Of a DNA stretch of 29,228 nucleotides, positions 8,709-16,097 are shown piece after piece. The notes beneath the pieces are model-generated. The model searched no databases. It was not told where the DNA came from and worked only from the letters and a program-made list of their open reading frames with translations. Origin of the DNA: CBDUQI01 sp965369325 (GTDB lineage Bacteria > Pseudomonadota > Gammaproteobacteria > Steroidobacterales > JBCBZW01); NCBI GenBank assembly GCA_965369325.1, contig CBDUQI010000055.1, positions 1-29,228 on the forward strand. Reading direction: 5' to 3'. Positions within the stretch are counted from its first letter, which is position 1. Each line of letters begins with the position of its first letter. A program made the position numbers and the translations under genes.

Positions 8709-9467
8709 CTACGAGCTGGAAAAGCCGGCGGCAGTCAGCTTAAGACCGCGCAGATCAACACCCAGCTTTAACATGTTTTTCTGTGCGTCATCGGCGATCA
8801 CCTGCAGCTCGCGTTTGTTGCCGCTTCGATTGGCGTTCGCTCGCATGCCCAGCGCCAGCATTGTCTCGTATACCATGCCTTCAGCAATTTCCTGTCGCTG
8901 AATTTCACTGGCCTGGCGCACCATCTGATTGGTCGCCAGCGTGTCCACCATCTGGCCCTTCACCGCAGCAACTCGCTGGGGCGCTGGTATATCTGCTTTG
9001 TTCGCGATCATCCACAGAGTGATCCAGTACGCGGTCATCGTGTCGGCAATGTTAGTCGAGCGAAGGCTATATGGGGACATGTCCCGGTTGAAGTCGCTGA
9101 TGACATCCTGCTGCGCGAGTACCTTCTCAATGTGAGCAGCCTTGTCCGGGTTGGCACGTTGCACCGCCACCTTGAATTCTTGCTTGACGCGTTTGGATAC
9201 TGAGGCTGAGGGTGAGTAGGTGAGCTGTGACAGCGCCAACGCGTTATTTGCTAACTGGCCGGCGGCGGCGCTACTTGAATTGCTGGTGGTCTTTTTGCCT
9301 GCCGCATTTTCCGCCTGCCTTTTTATGGCGGCGTTTACTGCAATGGTGCCAGCGATATTCACCGAAGCGGTGTTGGCTCCACTGAACATGCCCATATAGT
9401 CTTGCGCGGATGCGCTCGCGCTGGCGCCGATGGCCAGGGCGCAAATAAAGATACGTTTGACTGCCAT
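8709..9467 (-). CDS. Exported protein of unknown function, DUF6683-like
   Basis: The start at 9467 is preceded by GGAGG 7 nt away and begins a classic signal peptide (MAVKRIFICALAIGASASASAQ), so the longer frame from 9536 is rejected; the product is 252 aa. The mature protein has an Ala/Ser-rich linker (about 40-75), then a helical domain with motifs LTYSPSASVSKRVKQEF, DVISDFNRDMSPYSL and NIADTMTAYWITLWMIA. This pattern recalls the DUF6683 family from memory, which I could not verify. It is probably periplasmic. It lies downstream of the gene at 9551-10192 on the same strand, separated by a 30-bp perfect palindrome, so it may be expressed separately. No enzymatic motif was seen. Confidence 0.75.
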   Translation of the reverse strand: MAVKRIFICALAIGASASASAQDYMGMFSGANTASVNIAGTIAVNAAIKRQAENAAGKKTTSNSSSAAAGQLANNALALSQLTYSPSASVSKRVKQEFKVAVQRANPDKAAHIEKVLAQQDVISDFNRDMSPYSLRSTNIADTMTAYWITLWMIANKADIPAPQRVAAVKGQMVDTLATNQMVRQASEIQRQEIAEGMVYETMLALGMRANANRSGNKRELQVIADDAQKNMLKLGVDLRGLKLTAAGFSSS

Positions 9468-9498
9468 GATTGCCTCCGTGTGTGCTGTCGCCACAAAG

Positions 9499-9528
9499 AT
9501 CAACGGGCCCGATATCGGGCCCGTTGAT
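9499..9528 (-). terminator. 30-bp perfect palindrome, terminator or operator
   Basis: The half-site ATCAACGGGCCCGAT is followed directly by its exact reverse complement. In RNA it would form a very stable GC-rich stem. It lies 22 bp past the stop of the 213-aa gene and 31 bp before the start of the next gene on the same strand. Only a short CTTTG follows on the minus strand, so it is not a textbook rho-independent terminator; it could instead be a barrier, a processing site or a protein-binding site. Confidence 0.6.
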
Positions 9529-9550
9529 AGTACCATGAAGTCGCTGTGAC

Positions 9551-10192
9551 TTACTGCTTGCGAGCAGCCGCTGTCATGGCTTCACCGATCGCCTTCAGCG
9601 CGGTGGAGGTGGTGTTCATCAGGATCGAGAATTGCTGTGATGCCACCTGGAAGTCGGTTGCCGTGGAGGGGTCGTCCTTATCCACTTTCTTGGCCAACTC
9701 AACCATGTCATGGGCGGTGTCATCCAGTTTCTTACCCATGACCTCTGCGACGGCGTATAACCAACCAGGCGCGCCACGAGAGTTACCTGCACGACCACCG
9801 GCGGCGGCAGTACCGTCCTCGTTTTCGTCCGCCTGCTCGATGATGCCCGAAACGATGTCATTCATCACATCTTCCATCGTGCTACGGAACTCCTCAGCGG
9901 AGCGCTGCATGTCTGCAATATCTGAGAATGAGCCGCCAAGCTGCTCGCCAAACGCCTCAATGGCTTCATTAATGTTTTCAATTGCCCCCTGGTAATCGCC
10001 GATGCCGGCGTGAAAACCCGCCTGCAGGAGGTCTTTCAGACTCTGGTCGATCGGCAACTGGTCGATCACCTGATCCACAATGGAGGTCATCACCTGGCGC
10101 CCAAGCTGGGCGACCAGCATGCCAATTGGACCACCCAGCATTCCGCCAATTGCAGATGACACGATGCTGCCAAAGTTAATTCCGTTGCTCAT
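9551..10192 (-). CDS. Putative T3SS-secreted protein with needle/filament-like C-terminus
   Basis: The start at 10192 (GGAG 9 nt upstream) gives 213 aa; the longer frame to 10411 has a noncoding-looking leader. There is no Sec signal. Residues 7-40 are Gly/Ile-rich and amphipathic (GSIVSSAIGGMLGGPIG), then come acidic helical segments (60-125), a flexible Gly/Ala/Arg linker (127-142) and a C-terminal helical part (145-213) ending FSILMNTTSTALKAIGEAM and then ...ARKQ. This ending resembles that of the small T3SS protein at 23464-23793, which ends VGQALEALGRKQ, and C-terminal helices of this sort pack in needle and filament proteins. I infer a T3SS substrate such as a filament, tip or translocator-like protein. 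The family is not firmly recognised, and an unrelated cytoplasmic protein remains possible. Confidence 0.6.
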   Translation of the reverse strand: MSNGINFGSIVSSAIGGMLGGPIGMLVAQLGRQVMTSIVDQVIDQLPIDQSLKDLLQAGFHAGIGDYQGAIENINEAIEAFGEQLGGSFSDIADMQRSAEEFRSTMEDVMNDIVSGIIEQADENEDGTAAAGGRAGNSRGAPGWLYAVAEVMGKKLDDTAHDMVELAKKVDKDDPSTATDFQVASQQFSILMNTTSTALKAIGEAMTAAARKQ

Positions 10193-10230
10193 AACACTGT
10201 CTCCGTAATTACCAATGATTGCTAGCGATT

Positions 10231-10248
10231 CCCTAAAGCTGTTTAGGG
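10231..10248. promoter_or_regulatory. Inverted repeat CCCTAAA-N4-TTTAGGG upstream of the 213-aa gene
   Basis: Perfect 7-bp arms surround GCTG, ending 38 bp before the start codon at 10192 in the 166-bp gap upstream of that gene. Position and size suit a regulator-binding site near the promoter. I do not recognise it as a known hrp box or PIP box. Confidence 0.4.
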
Positions 10249-10358
10249 GCCTCGGTGTCGGTGATCTAAATCCTGGCGGCACGTTCGGCTTACGGGACAG
10301 AGTGTCTCCGGATTGGAGGGTGATAATAACTGGGGCGTGTCCTAGCTGGGGTTTACCC

Positions 10359-11015
10359 CTAGATAGAACGACAGTCCACCGCGGCCACTGCGATCTCCTG
10401 CGGGCTGGCACCGGCCAGCCAGTAAGAGGCGATGGCCGAGAGGCGGGCGCGGGTGTCGCGCGTATAAGTACCCTCCAGCTCGCTGTTGGAGTCCGCCGCC
10501 AGTTTGCGCGCGTAGCGTTCGCTGGCTTCAGGGCTGGTATTTATCAAGGAAATAATCTTAGCCAGCGCATCGGCGTACAAGGCGGCGTCCAGCGTGACGC
10601 GTTGCGTCCGTTGGAATAACCACACCGTTAGGTACTCGATGGGGCCGAGCTGCCGTTTGGGTGCCCCGCCAAAGAAGTACCGACTGAGCTCGTTAGCGCT
10701 GACGCTGTCGGTGGGGTCGCCCTCCGCCAGGCGCGTGGCACCCCAGGAAGTAAGCTGTCCGCTGGGCAGATCCATTCGACGCAACGCGCCGGCGAGGGTG
10801 TCCGCGAGCAGCCGCTTGGCGCGCGTGTCATCGCTTTCGGCGATCACCAACAGCAGCTTAAGAAACTGCGGAAAAGCATCGGACCCAAGCTCTCGGGCCA
10901 CCCGCTTGAGGACGGCCAGGCGATACTGCTCCTCAGTGCGGGCATCCAACGCGAGCACCAGGCGCCGCGCCTGATCAAGGGTTTCCTGCGAATGGGGAGA
11001 GGGTGAGTCGAGCAT
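10359..11015 (-). CDS. Hypothetical helical protein next to the T3SS
   Basis: This 218-aa protein is not recognised. It has no signal peptide or membrane segment and is predicted by eye to be mostly helical: residues 10-85 (TLDQARRLVLALDARTEEQY onward) and 125-218 look like packed amphipathic helices, as in TPR/HEAT-like or chaperone-type folds. A GGAPKRQLGPIEYLTVWLF segment near residue 115 is the most distinctive part. It begins 30 bp after the stop of the small gene at 11046-11372, and the pair may form an operon. A short GGGG/CCCC pair overlaps its stop codon. Position between a putative secreted protein and sctU suggests a T3SS accessory or chaperone role, which is inference only. Antisense frames in this stretch are shadows. 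Confidence 0.6.
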   Translation of the reverse strand: MLDSPSPHSQETLDQARRLVLALDARTEEQYRLAVLKRVARELGSDAFPQFLKLLLVIAESDDTRAKRLLADTLAGALRRMDLPSGQLTSWGATRLAEGDPTDSVSANELSRYFFGGAPKRQLGPIEYLTVWLFQRTQRVTLDAALYADALAKIISLINTSPEASERYARKLAADSNSELEGTYTRDTRARLSAIASYWLAGASPQEIAVAAVDCRSI

Positions 11016-11045
11016 CCGTCGAGACAGTAACGGGCCAGCTTGCCG

Positions 11046-11372
11046 CTAACGCCCGCCGTGAAGGACAAATTGCACGGAGCTATCGACGGCCGCAGGCAAG
11101 GGCAGGTCGCGAACCTCACTGATCGCCCCGGGTGCGCCTTCAAGCAACAGGCGAGGGGCATTTGAATCGCTATCCCACACGCTGTTCCCCAGAAGCAGTT
11201 GCGCCGGGTCACCAGCGGAGGGCGATGCCGCCGCGTGGTGGCGGAGCGCCTCATCCTGTGCAACATGGGCGGAGCCGTGATCAGCACGCTCAGGGCCGCC
11301 TGCTCGGGACGCCGTGTCTGGCGTGAGCGCAGTCGGTTGAACGTACGTTTGTGTCGGTCCTTTGATTTCCAT
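11046..11372 (-). CDS. Small hypothetical protein, low-complexity N-terminus
   Basis: A 108-aa frame starts at an ATG at 11372 (MEIKGPTQTYVQPTALTP); a TTG three codons upstream is an alternative. The first 60 residues are rich in Ala, Pro, Ser, His and Thr and look disordered, like the export-signal region of T3SS substrates or the N-terminus of SctP-type proteins. The second half (LLLGNSVWDSDSNAPRLLLE, VDSSVQFVLHGGR) has beta-like alternation. No family is recognised. The ribosome site is weak, and a competing minus-strand frame overlaps, so the gene itself is uncertain. It would be first in a run with the 218-aa gene and is divergent from sctU. Confidence 0.45.
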   Translation of the reverse strand: MEIKGPTQTYVQPTALTPDTASRAGGPERADHGSAHVAQDEALRHHAAASPSAGDPAQLLLGNSVWDSDSNAPRLLLEGAPGAISEVRDLPLPAAVDSSVQFVLHGGR

Positions 11373-11400
11373 GTTAATCAACTGTCAGCGGCATACCACC

Positions 11401-11464
11401 GCATGCGCACAGTATCGTGACGGTACCATCCGGTCACCTGGGGCAAACCCTAGGTGCATGCGCA
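11401..11464. promoter_or_regulatory. Composite repeat region between the divergent 11372 gene and sctU
   Basis: A direct repeat GCATGCGCA occurs at 11401-11409 and 11456-11464. Between the copies are two inverted repeats: GTGACGG...CCGGTCAC (11417-11437, one base unpaired) and CACCTGGGG-CAAA-CCCTAGGTG (11435-11456, one mismatch in nine). The cluster sits 71-134 bp before sctU and could be a two-way operator region. Confidence 0.4.
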
Positions 11465-11534
11465 ACGCCTGGCAACGATGCTAGGAATCTAACAGTAGCG
11501 GGGCGCTTCCAGGCCTTGCGAGGACGTAGCAGCC

Positions 11535-12599
11535 ATGGGCAAAGAGAAGGGCGCCAGTCAAACAGAAAAACCGACACCGAAGCGGGTAAAAGACGCGCGT
11601 AAGGACGGCCAGATACACAAAAGTCGCGAGCTCACCAGTACCGCGCTCGTGCTGCTATGGCTGTTGATGGGCTGGATGCTGGCGCCTGTGCTGTTCGCGC
11701 AGTTTCAGCTGTTGTTTGAGCAATTGTTCACCAGCCTGGGACAACCGTTCGGCGTCGCGCTCTCCAATCTGGCCGTCGCGTCCATCAAGACCCTGCTGTA
11801 TTTGTTGTTCATCCTGTTCCTGCCCCCCATCCTGCTGGGACTGTTAACGGACTTCATGCAGGTAGGCGCCATCTTCGCCCCTACCAAGGTAAAGCCGAAC
11901 GGGCAGCATCTGAACCCCGTGGAAGGCATTAAACGGATGTTTTCCGGCCGCAATCTGGTGGAGGTGGTAAAAGCCGTTGTCAAGACCCTGCTGTTGGGCG
12001 GTGTGTTGGTTTTTACTGTCCTCTGGTTTCTGGACGATATCGTGATGTTGCCGCTCGCGGGGCCTGAATTAATCGGCGGGGTGTTCTGGCGTGGCACTGT
12101 GCTGATGGGTTTCGGGGTGATTTTTCTATTCTTTTTTGTGGCCGTGCTTGATGCGCTATACCAGCGCCACGCGTTCGTGAAAGATCTGATGATGAGCCGT
12201 CGGGATATCAAGCAGGAGTCCAAGGAAAATGAGGGTGATCCACAGATTAAGAATCAGCGAAAACAACTGCATCAGGAATGGGCACAGCAAAACACCTTGC
12301 AGGCGGTACGCCAGTCGAGCGTTGTCGTGACCAATCCCACCCATGTGGCGGTGGCGCTGCACTACGACGAGCACGATACCGAGTTGCCAGTAGTGATGGC
12401 AAAGGGCGAGGACTATGATGCGAAGGTGATTCGCGAAGCGGCCGAAGAAGCTGGCATTCCGATCATGCAGAATATCCCGCTCGCCCGCGGATTGTACGAA
12501 GACGTAAACGTGGATCAGTATATTACCTCAGAGTACTTCGATGCCGTCGCACAGTTGCTGAAGTGGGCTGAGGCCGTGCGGCGTGAGCGATACGGATAA
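11535..12599 (+). CDS. sctU: SctU, T3SS export-gate autoprotease (YscU/HrcU/FlhB family)
   Basis: The 354-aa product has the expected basic start (EKPTPKRVKDARKDGQIHKS), four membrane segments (about 35-60, 83-110, 143-165, 184-205), and a cytosolic domain with the self-cleavage motif NPTH at 267-270 (VVVTNPTHVAVALHYD). Cleavage between Asn and Pro switches the export gate from early substrates (needle, rod) to later ones, together with SctP. Length matches the family. GAGG lies 11 nt before the ATG. Unlike many systems, sctU is not downstream of sctT; it faces the sctQRST operon, with only 40 bp between the two stops. It is preceded by a repeat-rich region that probably holds its promoter. 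Confidence 0.97.
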   Translation: MGKEKGASQTEKPTPKRVKDARKDGQIHKSRELTSTALVLLWLLMGWMLAPVLFAQFQLLFEQLFTSLGQPFGVALSNLAVASIKTLLYLLFILFLPPILLGLLTDFMQVGAIFAPTKVKPNGQHLNPVEGIKRMFSGRNLVEVVKAVVKTLLLGGVLVFTVLWFLDDIVMLPLAGPELIGGVFWRGTVLMGFGVIFLFFFVAVLDALYQRHAFVKDLMMSRRDIKQESKENEGDPQIKNQRKQLHQEWAQQNTLQAVRQSSVVVTNPTHVAVALHYDEHDTELPVVMAKGEDYDAKVIREAAEEAGIPIMQNIPLARGLYEDVNVDQYITSEYFDAVAQLLKWAEAVRRERYG

Positions 12600-12639
12600 G
12601 AGCACCTCTCGCTGGAACGCCCGCGGGTCGCGCCACCTG

Positions 12640-13425
12640 TCAAGTGCCGAACACACGTTGCAGTACATCCAGCAGCGCCTTGTTATCGGCCAACTGGCGC
12701 AGTAGCACTTCGATCACCACACCAAGCATCAGGATCATCACCCAGGTGGCAATCAGCGATTTGATCGGCATCGAAAAGGAGATAACCTGCAACTGTTCGG
12801 CGTAGCGATTGATTAGGCCCAGGCCGATATCCACCAGCATCATGGTCACAATCGCAGGTGCCGCCAACGCGAACGCGGTGGTCATGAAGAAGTTAAACTG
12901 ATCCACAAAGAATCCCTGGCCGGCTTGGCTGATGACGGGCAGGTACGAGCTGACGGGCCAGATTGCAAAACTTGAAAGCAGCAGATCGAGAAAAATCAGA
13001 AACGCACCGCTGGCCATGAATAACCAGGCTGCCAGTTGCGACAGGAACAGCCCCCACAACGAGGTTTGATGTCCCTGCACCGGGTCAGCTACCACAGCAA
13101 AGCTGGAGCCTACCTTGGTATCGATCAGATCGCCCGCTGCTCCGATGGCCCAGAAAATCACCCCGAACGAGAAACCGATAACCAAGCCAAGGAAAATTTC
13201 CTTCAGCACCACCGCGCCCCACAGGACTGGCCCGGTATCCTGCACCATGCCCGCCGCAGAGGCAGCCGGCAGCACCACAATTGCCAGGCTGACAAAAAAA
13301 CTATTGCGTGCAGTGGATGGCATGTTCTCGGGAGTCAACAGCGGAAGCATAATGAAGGCCGCCGCGATTCGCGGCAGCGTGAGCGCAAGCGGCCCCAGTG
13401 AGGACTCGATCAGCTCGAAGTTCAT
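12640..13425 (-). CDS. sctT: SctT, T3SS export-gate membrane protein (YscT/HrcT/FliR family)
   Basis: The ATG at 13425 overlaps the sctS stop (ATGA) and gives 261 aa, the normal length. The open frame extends upstream to 13650, but that part is antisense-like filler overlapping sctS and is rejected. The protein begins MNFELIESSLGPLALTLPRI and has the family pattern of six or more membrane segments with the conserved RIAAAFIMLPLLTPENMPSTAR stretch (residues 18-39) and KEIFLGLVIGFSFGVIFWAI (about 76-95). With SctR5 and SctS4 it forms the export-gate cone that is the entry to the secretion channel. It is the last gene of the kinase-regulator-sctQRST operon and converges on sctU. Confidence 0.96.
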   Translation of the reverse strand: MNFELIESSLGPLALTLPRIAAAFIMLPLLTPENMPSTARNSFFVSLAIVVLPAASAAGMVQDTGPVLWGAVVLKEIFLGLVIGFSFGVIFWAIGAAGDLIDTKVGSSFAVVADPVQGHQTSLWGLFLSQLAAWLFMASGAFLIFLDLLLSSFAIWPVSSYLPVISQAGQGFFVDQFNFFMTTAFALAAPAIVTMMLVDIGLGLINRYAEQLQVISFSMPIKSLIATWVMILMLGVVIEVLLRQLADNKALLDVLQRVFGT

Positions 13426-13688
13426 TGTACCAGCGTCGGGAAGTCGCGAAATATGCGCTCGGCGAAATTGATCAGTGAGCCACCGATCAGTGATCCAGTA
13501 AGGAATATTGCGACCACTATCACCACTAGTTTGACGGCGAAGTTGAGGGTCTGTTCCTGCAACTGAGTGGCAGCCTGCAGAAACGCTACGACCAGCCCCA
13601 CGACGGAGGCGGCGATAATTGGGGGCGCGGACAGTGCCAGTACCAGCCATAGCGCATATTTCACCAGTTCCAGTACTTCGTTACTCAC
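13422..13688 (-). CDS. sctS: SctS, T3SS export-gate membrane protein (YscS/HrcS/FliQ family)
   Basis: The 88-aa product starts at a GTG and has the two long membrane hairpin helices of the family: residues 9-35 (KYALWLVLALSAPPIIAASV) and 50-75 (FAVKLVVIVVAIFLTGSLIG), joined by the conserved QAATQLQEQTLNF loop that contacts the channel gate. Length is typical (84-90 aa). It starts 11 bp after the sctR stop and overlaps sctT by 4 bp, so sctR-S-T are translated together. Confidence 0.96.
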   Translation of the reverse strand: MSNEVLELVKYALWLVLALSAPPIIAASVVGLVVAFLQAATQLQEQTLNFAVKLVVIVVAIFLTGSLIGGSLINFAERIFRDFPTLVQ

Positions 13689-13699
13689 GCGTGCTGCAC

Positions 13700-14362
13700 T
13701 CAGTACGTCAGCACGATGCCATGCACCAAACGTGCCCAGCCTTCGATCAGAACAAACAGCAATAACTTGAATGGCAATGAGACGACTGTCGGCGGCAACA
13801 TCATCATCCCCAACGCCAGCAGAATATTGGACACAATGAGATCAATAACCAGGAAGGGGAGGAAGATCAGCACCCCAATCTGAAAAGCTGCCGTCAGTTC
13901 GCTAACCGTAAAACTGGGGATCACCACGATAAAGGCTTCATCGTTGACCGTATCGCGCTTGTCCTCCGGCAATAGACGCTGCGCGCTACGCAGGAAAAAC
14001 TGTCGTTCAGTGATCTCCGAGTGCTTGATCAAAAACTCGCGCAATGGCTCTTTACCGGCATCTGCGACGGAGAGCATGGTGTCCAGAGTGAGGCCATCGG
14101 ACTCAATGGCACCGCGTTGCTGCTCGGTGGCATCAACCGTCGCCAGAATGACAGGGAACATGATATAGATCGACAGAACCATCGCAAGGCCGTTGATAAC
14201 GATGTTCGGTGGCGTTTGTTGCAGCCCCATGGCGTTGCGCAGCAAACTGAGCACGACTACTAGCTTGGTGAATGAGGTGATCATCACCGCGAAGAAGGGA
14301 GCAATGGCCAGCGTGACTACCGTGACGACAATCAGCGCGGGCGAAAAACTACTAAAATCCAT
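13700..14362 (-). CDS. sctR: SctR, T3SS export-gate membrane protein (YscR/HrcR/FliP family)
   Basis: The 220-aa product starts MDFSSFSPALIVVTVVTLAI and carries the family motifs TSFTKLVVVLSLLRNAMGLQ (about 29-48), where the helix begins with the FTK-LRNA signature, QTPPNIVINGLAMVLS, and near the end IVSNILLALGMMMLPPTVVSLPFKLLLFVLIEGW. About four membrane segments surround a periplasmic domain (about 75-155). Five copies with SctT and SctS make the export gate. The start codon overlaps the last codons of sctQ by 11 bp, so the two are coupled. Confidence 0.97.
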   Translation of the reverse strand: MDFSSFSPALIVVTVVTLAIAPFFAVMITSFTKLVVVLSLLRNAMGLQQTPPNIVINGLAMVLSIYIMFPVILATVDATEQQRGAIESDGLTLDTMLSVADAGKEPLREFLIKHSEITERQFFLRSAQRLLPEDKRDTVNDEAFIVVIPSFTVSELTAAFQIGVLIFLPFLVIDLIVSNILLALGMMMLPPTVVSLPFKLLLFVLIEGWARLVHGIVLTY

Positions 14363-14654
14363 CGGCTCCCCAACTGGTCACACACACACCCAGTTTGTCT
14401 CCAGCCACCACTAGCTCTCCGCGCCCGACCACCACTTGGTTGACGCAAATGGCAACGTTTGTGCCTTCCACTGGCGCTTGCAGCGCGAAGGTATAACCAG
14501 GCTGAATATTCGCGATTTCACTCAGATTCAGGGAAATGTTGCCAAGCTCGAAATCCAGTGACACAGGTATGGCGCCTGGGCGCGGGCGGGCCGAATGCTC
14601 GTGTGCCAGGACATCTTCGGCGATGCTTGGGGACGTATCGGTGCTTACACTCAT
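14352..14654 (-). CDS. SctQ-C, predicted internal translation product of sctQ
   Basis: Inside sctQ a strong ribosome site, AAGGAG (14664-14669), lies 9 nt before an in-frame ATG at residue 273 of SctQ. It would yield a 100-aa protein starting MSVSTDTSPSIAEDVLAHEH, just ahead of the SpoA domain. In Yersinia YscQ, Salmonella SpaO and Shigella Spa33, a C-terminal fragment made by internal initiation at the equivalent place binds full-length SctQ. The site seen here fits that precedent; production is inferred. Confidence 0.7.
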   Translation of the reverse strand: MSVSTDTSPSIAEDVLAHEHSARPRPGAIPVSLDFELGNISLNLSEIANIQPGYTFALQAPVEGTNVAICVNQVVVGRGELVVAGDKLGVCVTSWGADGF

Positions 14655-15470
14655 GGGTACACTCTCCTTGTTAGACGGCGGCGTAACTGCGCGCTCAAAA
14701 ACGGTTACTTGGTTCTGCGCACAACGACAATGAAACGCAAAGCTGCGCTCGTTGTTGCTGCGCATCACCAGGTTGTCAAATACCTGCGTGTGTAGTCCGA
14801 GCACAATGACATCGCCCGGATTGAGTTGTTCAACCTGTGTGCTGGAGACGGTGACCCCTGGGTAGCACAGGCTGAGAGGTAAAGTGAAGTTGGCCCACTC
14901 GGTCTCCAGCAACGAGGTGGGCTCTGCTCGAGTGCGCTGACCAAGCGTGAGCGTCCAATCATTTACCAGCGCCAGGGTGCCGCGAAACAGCATCCGCTGT
15001 TGTTCATCGTCAATTTGAAAGCTCACCTTGGTACGCATCTGCCAGTTCAAATCTTCCGGTGAATGGCGTTGCAGTTGCGTTGGCAGCAGCGGGTGGCCTA
15101 AAGCGTCCTCAAGCAGTCCGAGCAGCGGCTCATGCGCCAGCGCCCATGCGAGAAGACGAGCCTCATCCTCATAGTCTGTCCAGTGTCTGGCGCCCACAAA
15201 GAGCTGCCGTCGCTGGGCCTCAACCCGCAACAGGGCGGTGGCGTCATCGTGTTGCAGCGCGGCCCACTCGCCGCCGCTGGCGGTTTCCACGCACGGCAAC
15301 AACCGGACTTGGCCGGCGATGTCGTGCCACTTCACCTCGAAGGTACCAGTACCGTAAAAAAGACTATTGGCAGTACCAATTTGTGTGCTTGATATGTTGC
15401 GCAAACGCCCCCGGAGGGCCGGTACGCCGGCCTCTACCGGGCGGTGATCTGCTGCGCGGGCACTCGCCAT
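14352..15470 (-). CDS. sctQ: SctQ, T3SS cytosolic sorting-platform (C-ring) protein
   Basis: The 372-aa protein has a divergent N-terminal part and a C-terminal SpoA (FliN-like) domain at about 305-370, with the motifs VSLDFELGNISLNLSEIANI and GYTFALQAPV...VNQVVVGRGELVV. A second, weaker SpoA-like stretch lies at about 195-255 (FTLPLSLCYPGVTVSSTQVE, NPGDVIVLGLHTQVF). SctQ forms the six pods below the injectisome and sorts substrates with SctK and SctL. Its ATG overlaps the response-regulator stop by one base, which puts the two-component genes and sctQ in one operon. An internal start at 14654 predicts a separate SpoA fragment (listed separately). Confidence 0.93.
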   Translation of the reverse strand: MASARAADHRPVEAGVPALRGRLRNISSTQIGTANSLFYGTGTFEVKWHDIAGQVRLLPCVETASGGEWAALQHDDATALLRVEAQRRQLFVGARHWTDYEDEARLLAWALAHEPLLGLLEDALGHPLLPTQLQRHSPEDLNWQMRTKVSFQIDDEQQRMLFRGTLALVNDWTLTLGQRTRAEPTSLLETEWANFTLPLSLCYPGVTVSSTQVEQLNPGDVIVLGLHTQVFDNLVMRSNNERSFAFHCRCAQNQVTVFERAVTPPSNKESVPMSVSTDTSPSIAEDVLAHEHSARPRPGAIPVSLDFELGNISLNLSEIANIQPGYTFALQAPVEGTNVAICVNQVVVGRGELVVAGDKLGVCVTSWGADGF

Positions 15471-16075
15471 TAGTTGCGATGCCCCAACACTAGTTTCATC
15501 AAGTCGGGCAGGGAACGCACGCCCAGCTTGGTCATCATGTTGGCGCGGTGTAGTTCCACCGTCTTAATGCTGATATCCAACATTCCGGCGATCACCTTAT
15601 TGGGATTGCTGGCGACGACGAGGTCCATCACCTGTCGCTCGCGCCGTGTCAGGCAGGCGAGTTTTTGCTCGCCACTGGCGGCATCTCGATTGCGTTCGCG
15701 CTTGGCCATCGCACCGCGTACTGCCTCCACGATAGAGCCTTCCTCGAAGGGCTTCTCAATAAAATCGACCGCACCTTTGCGCATCGCCTCCACCGCGAGT
15801 GGAACGTCGCCGTGACCGGTGACGAAAACCACCGGTATGTCGATAGCGCAGCGTTTCAGCTCCTCATGCAGATGCAAACCGTTCATCCCGGGCATGCGCA
15901 CATCGCTTACCAGGCAACTGGGCTCCGCGCTTGGCGGTTGATTCTTCAGCGCGTCAAGGGCTTCCCGACCGCTGCAAAAATCGGTGACTGCGAAGCCAGC
16001 GGTTTTTAGCAACCAGGCAGTGGAACGGCGAAACGCTGCGTTGTCATCCACAAGATAGACAGTTTGTTCACTCAC
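15470..16075 (-). CDS. FixJ/LuxR-type response regulator controlling the T3SS (predicted)
   Basis: The 201-aa protein starts at a GTG with GGAGG 7 nt upstream. Residues 5-120 are a receiver domain with the acidic pocket DD (10-11), phospho-acceptor Asp58 (VSDVRMPGMNG), Thr86 (VTGHGD) and Lys108 (EKPF). Residues 138-200 are a LuxR-type helix-turn-helix (LTRRERQVMDLVVASNPNKV, then ISIKTVELHRANMMTKLGV). This is the FixJ/TodT/TtrR layout. The partner is the kinase 22 bp upstream. Being directly joined to sctQ, it very likely regulates this locus, including its own operon; the target sites are not known. Confidence 0.93.
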   Translation of the reverse strand: MSEQTVYLVDDNAAFRRSTAWLLKTAGFAVTDFCSGREALDALKNQPPSAEPSCLVSDVRMPGMNGLHLHEELKRCAIDIPVVFVTGHGDVPLAVEAMRKGAVDFIEKPFEEGSIVEAVRGAMAKRERNRDAASGEQKLACLTRRERQVMDLVVASNPNKVIAGMLDISIKTVELHRANMMTKLGVRSLPDLMKLVLGHRN

Positions 16076-16097
16076 GCGAAGCCTCCGGGCGCTTTAC

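Noticed and set aside
10348..10359. GGGG-TTTA-CCCC stem at the stop of the 218-aa gene as terminator
   Set aside because: The stem has only four to five pairs and no T-run follows on the minus strand.
13428..13650. N-terminal extension of sctT
   Set aside because: It lies within sctS on the same strand and lacks SctT homology; the ATGA overlap start at 13425 gives normal length.
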